Of a stretch of 64,000 bases of DNA, positions 63,770-64,000 are shown in pieces (within the stretch, counting starts at the first letter, position 1; every line of letters begins with the position of its first letter). Origin of the DNA: Chitinophagaceae bacterium. Its GTDB lineage: Bacteria > Bacteroidota > Bacteroidia > Chitinophagales > Chitinophagaceae. The stretch covers positions 124,001-188,000 of the forward strand of contig JADJTY010000006.1 of assembly GCA_016710935.1 (NCBI GenBank), in the 5' to 3' direction. The notes under the pieces are model-generated. The model was not told the DNA's origin. It saw only the letters and a list, made by a program, of their open reading frames with translations, and searched no databases. A program made the position numbers and the translations under genes.

Positions 63770-64000
63770 ATGAAAGAAACAGCGCAACAAAAAAACACCT
63801 GCTTTCAAAATACATACGGACTAGTGTTGTGTGGTGGTAACAGCAACCGCATGGGTGCCGATAAAAGTATGTTGCAGTACTACAACAAACCACAGCGTTA
63901 TCATGTGTACGATATGCTCCTCCCCTTTTGTGAAAAGGTTTTTATTGCCTGCAACAGTGAACAGGCAAAAAGTATTGATGCAGATTACAATTTTATAGAA
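63770..64000 (+). CDS. MobA-like nucleotidyltransferase, cut by the window edge
   Basis: The first 77 residues of an NTP-transferase domain protein. After a 16-residue lead it shows YGLVLCGGNSNRMGADKSML, the GTP-binding G-x-x-S/N-x-R-M-G-x-D-K signature of MobA molybdenum cofactor guanylyltransferases, then VYDMLLPFCEKVFIACNSEQ. The frame remains open to the last base, so the gene continues beyond the window. MobA is the best call; other NTP transferases with this motif are possible. Confidence 0.8.
   Translation, partial: MKETAQQKNTCFQNTYGLVLCGGNSNRMGADKSMLQYYNKPQRYHVYDMLLPFCEKVFIACNSEQAKSIDADYNFIE

Noticed and set aside
1..64000. Mobile elements, prophage, CRISPR, toxin-antitoxin or defence islands
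   Set aside because: No transposase, integrase, phage structural, Cas or recognisable defence or toxin gene and no tRNA-linked repeats were found in reading the window.

Overview
The window reads as chromosomal DNA of a Bacteroidetes bacterium, most likely Chitinophagaceae or a near relative. Evidence: about 40% GC; secreted proteins ending in type IX secretion (T9SS) sorting domains (109-4791, 11031-14689, 50406-51614); a GldM-like C-terminal domain protein; many short-signal lipoproteins; DUF2911, DUF1835, DUF6498 and WG-repeat families; a glycine-rich single-RRM protein; TTTG/TAnnTTTG-type promoter candidates; and almost no Shine-Dalgarno sites. The family assignment is inference from gene content, with no marker gene to settle it. 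I see no rRNA, tRNA, CRISPR array, insertion sequence, prophage or recognisable defence system.

Layout. 0-15 kb: a giant PKD/Ig adhesin-like T9SS substrate, small unknowns, an orphan c-type cytochrome, an outer-membrane barrel, a secreted PLP enzyme, an acyltransferase, and a BNR/PKD T9SS substrate split by a one-base frameshift. 15-24.5 kb: methyltransferase plus small OB-like protein, a 23-residue-repeat protein, cyclophilin and YdcF lipoproteins, two tandem DUF2911 genes, a protease-propeller-barrel protein, an RRM protein, and a two-gene unit of an extended SDR and a steroid 5-alpha-reductase homologue. 24.5-31.6 kb, minus strand: parE, DUF1835, parC, an esterase-like hydrolase and a GNAT acetyltransferase. 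32-39.8 kb: lipoprotein, atypical SDR, BON and SH3b pair, DUF1028, rhodanese-thioredoxin lipoprotein, formimidoylglutamase-like enzyme, barrel, NagA, DoxX. 40.4-43.2 kb: a four-gene 2-oxoacid:ferredoxin oxidoreductase operon (ferredoxin, alpha, beta, gamma). 43-64 kb: mostly envelope and secreted genes, including a metallophosphoesterase fused to a PQQ-type propeller, YihY, a DRGH nuclease, a frameshifted cytochrome P450, an M20 peptidase, a twice-frameshifted membrane gene, an S9 (DPP4-type) peptidase with an extra C-terminal domain, and the start of a MobA-like nucleotidyltransferase at the right edge.

The gene set describes a heterotrophic envelope-rich lifestyle (secreted peptidases, nuclease, amino-sugar and histidine catabolism) plus housekeeping topoisomerase IV. 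No single locus is clearly an undescribed system. The best leads are the SDR/5-alpha-reductase pair, the protease-propeller-barrel protein, the S9 peptidase with an appended beta domain, the orphan GldM-C protein, and a small 53-codon ORF at 45813-45974. A practical warning: four single-base frameshifts (near 12720, 53922, 59920 and 60262), at least two of them in 7-8 base homopolymers, suggest either uncorrected sequence errors or real decay, and gene ends should be read with that in mind.
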